Origin: JAGVIE01 sp964520905
Lineage (GTDB): Bacteria; Bacteroidota; Ignavibacteria; UBA10030; SZUA-254
Direction of reading: 5' to 3'
Assembly (NCBI GenBank): GCA_964520905.1
Contig: CAZFQL010000033.1
Span: forward strand, 1 to 7,621
Length of the DNA: 7,621 nt
A program made the position numbers and the translations under genes. The notes beneath the pieces are model-generated. The model was not told the DNA's origin. It made no database searches and saw only the letters and a program-made list of their open reading frames with translations. Shown in pieces: positions 7,101 to 7,621 of this stretch; within the stretch, counting starts at the first letter, position 1, and every line of letters starts with the position of its first letter.

Positions 7101-7377
7101 AGAATTTGCTTTAGAGCAAAATTACCCGAACCCGTTCAACCCATCTACTGTAATCAATTACCAATTGCCTGCCGAAAATTACGTAACACTGAAAATCTAC
7201 AACATCTTTGGACAGGAAGTGACAACCTTGGTTGATGGAATGCAGGAGGCAGGATACAAATCTGTGGAGTTTGAAGCACGTAATCTTGCAAGCGGAGTGT
7301 ATTATTACAAACTAACGGCTGGTGCTTCGACAAGTTCAGCATTCATCGATGTGAAGAAGATGATCGTAATCCGCTAA
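4186..7377 (+). CDS. secreted S8 (subtilisin-like) serine protease with SdrD_B repeats and T9SS sorting domain
   Basis: This is a modular exported protease of 1063 residues. A Sec signal peptide (1-20, cleavage likely after SSIA) and a propeptide-like region (about 21-145) precede the S8 domain (about 175-485). The catalytic triad is Asp203 in VFDNGF, His244 in GSHGVNTLS and Ser426 in SGTSFSCP, with the oxyanion Asn351 in NSAGNSG. All are present, so it should be active. Two SdrD_B-like repeats follow (489-680), then a duplicated GWN...GYWVK module (690-823), a region with five prolines and FDVRF (about 849-965), and the type IX sorting tail (970-1063). The frame is open from a TTG at 4129, but the ATG at 4186 starts exactly at the signal peptide and is preferred; no Shine-Dalgarno site is visible. 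Export is by Sec and then T9SS, with release or surface anchoring after tail cleavage. The substrate is unknown. The reading frame is intact, with no sign of frameshift. Confidence 0.92.
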   Translation: MKTLLSILSFIFIITCSSIAQQAQIGKLLSKQLPAMNNNDDIIVLVYFTDKGNITKFKSSMSANFISERSITRRMKVRNNTNIIDERDYPLEHSYVHAVSSRVLRVRHELKWFNAVSVVATKQQIETLRSLSFVKEIEMVGRWKKKIDDEIESPIKDASQQPVTNGITSLDYGTSFTQVNQINVPTVHNLGIYGQGVVVGVFDNGFRILNHESFAAMNIIAQHDFVDHKESVIPYNTSTVFGSHGVNTLSTIGGYKPGQLIGPAFKSDYILARTENDSSETPIEEDNWAAAIQWADSIGVDVTSTSLGYLTYDAPYTSWTWADLDGNTTLVTKAADRAVSLGIVVVNSAGNSGAGDGIHNTLGAPSDGDSVIAAGAVYSNGTRTSFSSVGPTADGRIKPDIMAMGSGVKVASSTNTTGYGLASGTSFSCPLSAGVAALIRCANPNLTPMQVRDAMRQTASQAAAPDNLMGWGILNADSAIKYFGALHMGRISGNVFHDLNGNGVKDTGEPVISGQKIYLTGTITDSTTTNVDGNYSFDSLAIGTYSITENIPIGWIESVPASAYSINLLHGIDTAGINFGNFQLAAVHGIAFNDTNHNGVRDTGEPGLSNWVLRLSGPTSYRTTTDGDGNFTFTDIGAGTYTLSESAQVGWFQTIPLNYGSYSISMTSGLDTSGFVFGNYYFPDSTYQIILGWNLLSLPKKVTDHDRYSIYPSAVSDAWIYKNSYIPLDTIPEKDAFWLKSNQSQNVIIDGTPRLLDTLDVVAGWNMIGTLSVLIPRKTVIQIPDSIITSEYFPWFCCEYVPDTSLRPHYGYWVKAKSSGKLVLNGLGGTQVTSVSEHDEKTPTPPNSITIEDKIGNKRELYWSFDSELKKYLPKFELPPPPPDGVFDVRFAGGYRLALADNERLKDFPILISSCEYPITIGWKMDDESRKALLIIDGKEIALDQEGTTKIGNPTSDIRLRLFSAPTSDLPKEFALEQNYPNPFNPSTVINYQLPAENYVTLKIYNIFGQEVTTLVDGMQEAGYKSVEFEARNLASGVYYYKLTAGASTSSAFIDVKKMIVIR
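5650..6225 (+). repeat. two tandem SdrD_B-type repeats within the protease
   Basis: Residues 489-585 and 586-680 are diverged copies of one beta-sandwich unit. Each begins with a putative calcium loop: DLNGNGVKDTGEP at 498-510 and DTNHNGVRDTGEP at 594-606. Each continues with GNYSFDSLAIGTYSITE or GNFTFTDIGAGTYTLSE, then GW, and closes with a hydrophobic strand ending in FGN. The pattern matches SdrD B-like/Cna-B-type domains, which act as calcium-stabilised stalks in surface proteins. Here they would space the catalytic domain from the C-terminal modules. Confidence 0.85.
6253..6654 (+). repeat. duplicated GWN...GYWVK module within the protease
   Basis: Two lobes share one pattern. Lobe A (residues 690-741) has LGWNLLSLP, a Ser/Ala-rich turn, a Tyr-containing strand and DAFWLKSN. 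Lobe B (762-823) has VAGWNMIGTLS, SEYFPWFCCEYVP and HYGYWVKAKSSGKLVL. From memory, similar GWN to GYWVK pairs recur in T9SS-exported proteins of Ignavibacteria-like bacteria, but I know no family name or function for them. The vicinal Cys797-Cys798 in lobe B is unusual in this cysteine-poor protein. Confidence 0.65.
7093..7374 (+). other. type IX secretion sorting domain (C-terminal tail of the protease)
   Basis: Residues 970-1063 have the layout of a T9SS type A sorting tail: LPKEFALEQNYPNPFNPST, a strand NYQLPAENYVTLKIYN, FGQEVTTLVDG, a Gly-Tyr strand, then LASGVYYYKLTAG and a closing VKKMIVIR. This Por-secretion-tail/FlgD-Ig-like fold directs the folded protein through the outer-membrane T9SS translocon, where it is usually cleaved off. 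The NYPNPFNPST version is typical of Ignavibacteria and relatives. Confidence 0.92.
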
Positions 7378-7621
7378 ATCTGGAGAATAATCCGGCTTGC
7401 GAAGAATTAACACCGGGGGAGGCACAGGGAGAAATTGATTCTTTATGTAATTTTATCAGAATCTCCATTTATTGAATCTATCCTCACCTGGGCATGAGTT
7501 CGTTCATTTTTCATTTAATAATTGATGTTACGCAAAACTCATTTTTCTTCTGATTATGATTACGGTACAAAGTCCCGTAGGTCACAAAGTGATGGAGACT
7601 GTGTAAAAACTCCGGCACGGG
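7378..7621. other. non-coding tail of the window
   Basis: No credible ORF is seen here. A bulged hairpin (GGA at 7428-7430 and GATTCT at 7437-7442 pairing with AGAATC at 7458-7463 and TCC at 7464-7466) begins about 50 bases after the protease stop. It lacks a good T run, so it is only a weak terminator candidate. Further on, TACGG (7561-7565) and CCGTA (7575-7579) form a 5-bp stem. ACAAAGT is directly repeated at 7567-7573 and 7584-7590, and GAGACTGTGTAAAAACT near 7595-7611 resembles an insertion-sequence terminal repeat. Confidence 0.3.

Noticed and set aside
1..7621. CRISPR array, tRNA, rRNA, toxin-antitoxin or defence genes
   Set aside because: No regularly spaced repeats, cloverleaf sequences or matching small gene pairs were found on either strand.

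Overview
The window reads as ordinary chromosome from a Bacteroidota-lineage bacterium, most likely near Ignavibacteria or Kryptonia. Three things point there. A large secreted protease ends in a type IX secretion (T9SS) sorting tail containing the motif NYPNPFNPST. The nadE promoter carries a perfect Bacteroidota-style -7 box, TATCTTTG. Shine-Dalgarno use is patchy: strong at groES and groEL, absent or weak elsewhere. The placement is inferred from motifs, not from a phylogeny.

Layout. Positions 53-86 hold a minus-strand intrinsic terminator. The chaperonin operon groES-groEL (minus strand, 2093 down to 125) lies before it. It has a near-consensus promoter (2212-2240) and, just after the predicted start site, one intact half of a CIRCE heat-shock operator with a degenerate partner. 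A 422-base gene-free gap (2094-2515) separates it from a second minus-strand operon, nadE-rsmI (4054 down to 2516). The promoter-distal part of that gap contains several inverted repeats. A 131-base divergent region (4055-4185) then carries promoters facing both ways. A 1063-residue plus-strand gene (4186-7377) follows. It encodes a secreted subtilisin-like protease with a signal peptide, propeptide, S8 catalytic domain, two SdrD_B-type calcium-binding repeats, a duplicated GWN...GYWVK module, a second unnamed module with a run of five prolines, and the T9SS tail. The last 244 bases have no convincing gene; they hold a weak hairpin and a sequence at the right edge that resembles an insertion-sequence end.

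How the genes fit together. GroES and GroEL form the folding chamber and are probably heat-inducible. NadE makes NAD+ from ammonia, and RsmI methylates C1402 of 16S rRNA; they share a promoter but no obvious pathway. The protease is an exported or surface enzyme unrelated to its neighbours. I see no CRISPR, tRNA, rRNA, defence system or intact mobile element. The least described material is in the C-terminal half of the protease (two recurrent modules without names I know), in the atypical CIRCE-like site, and in the hairpin-rich gap upstream of groES.
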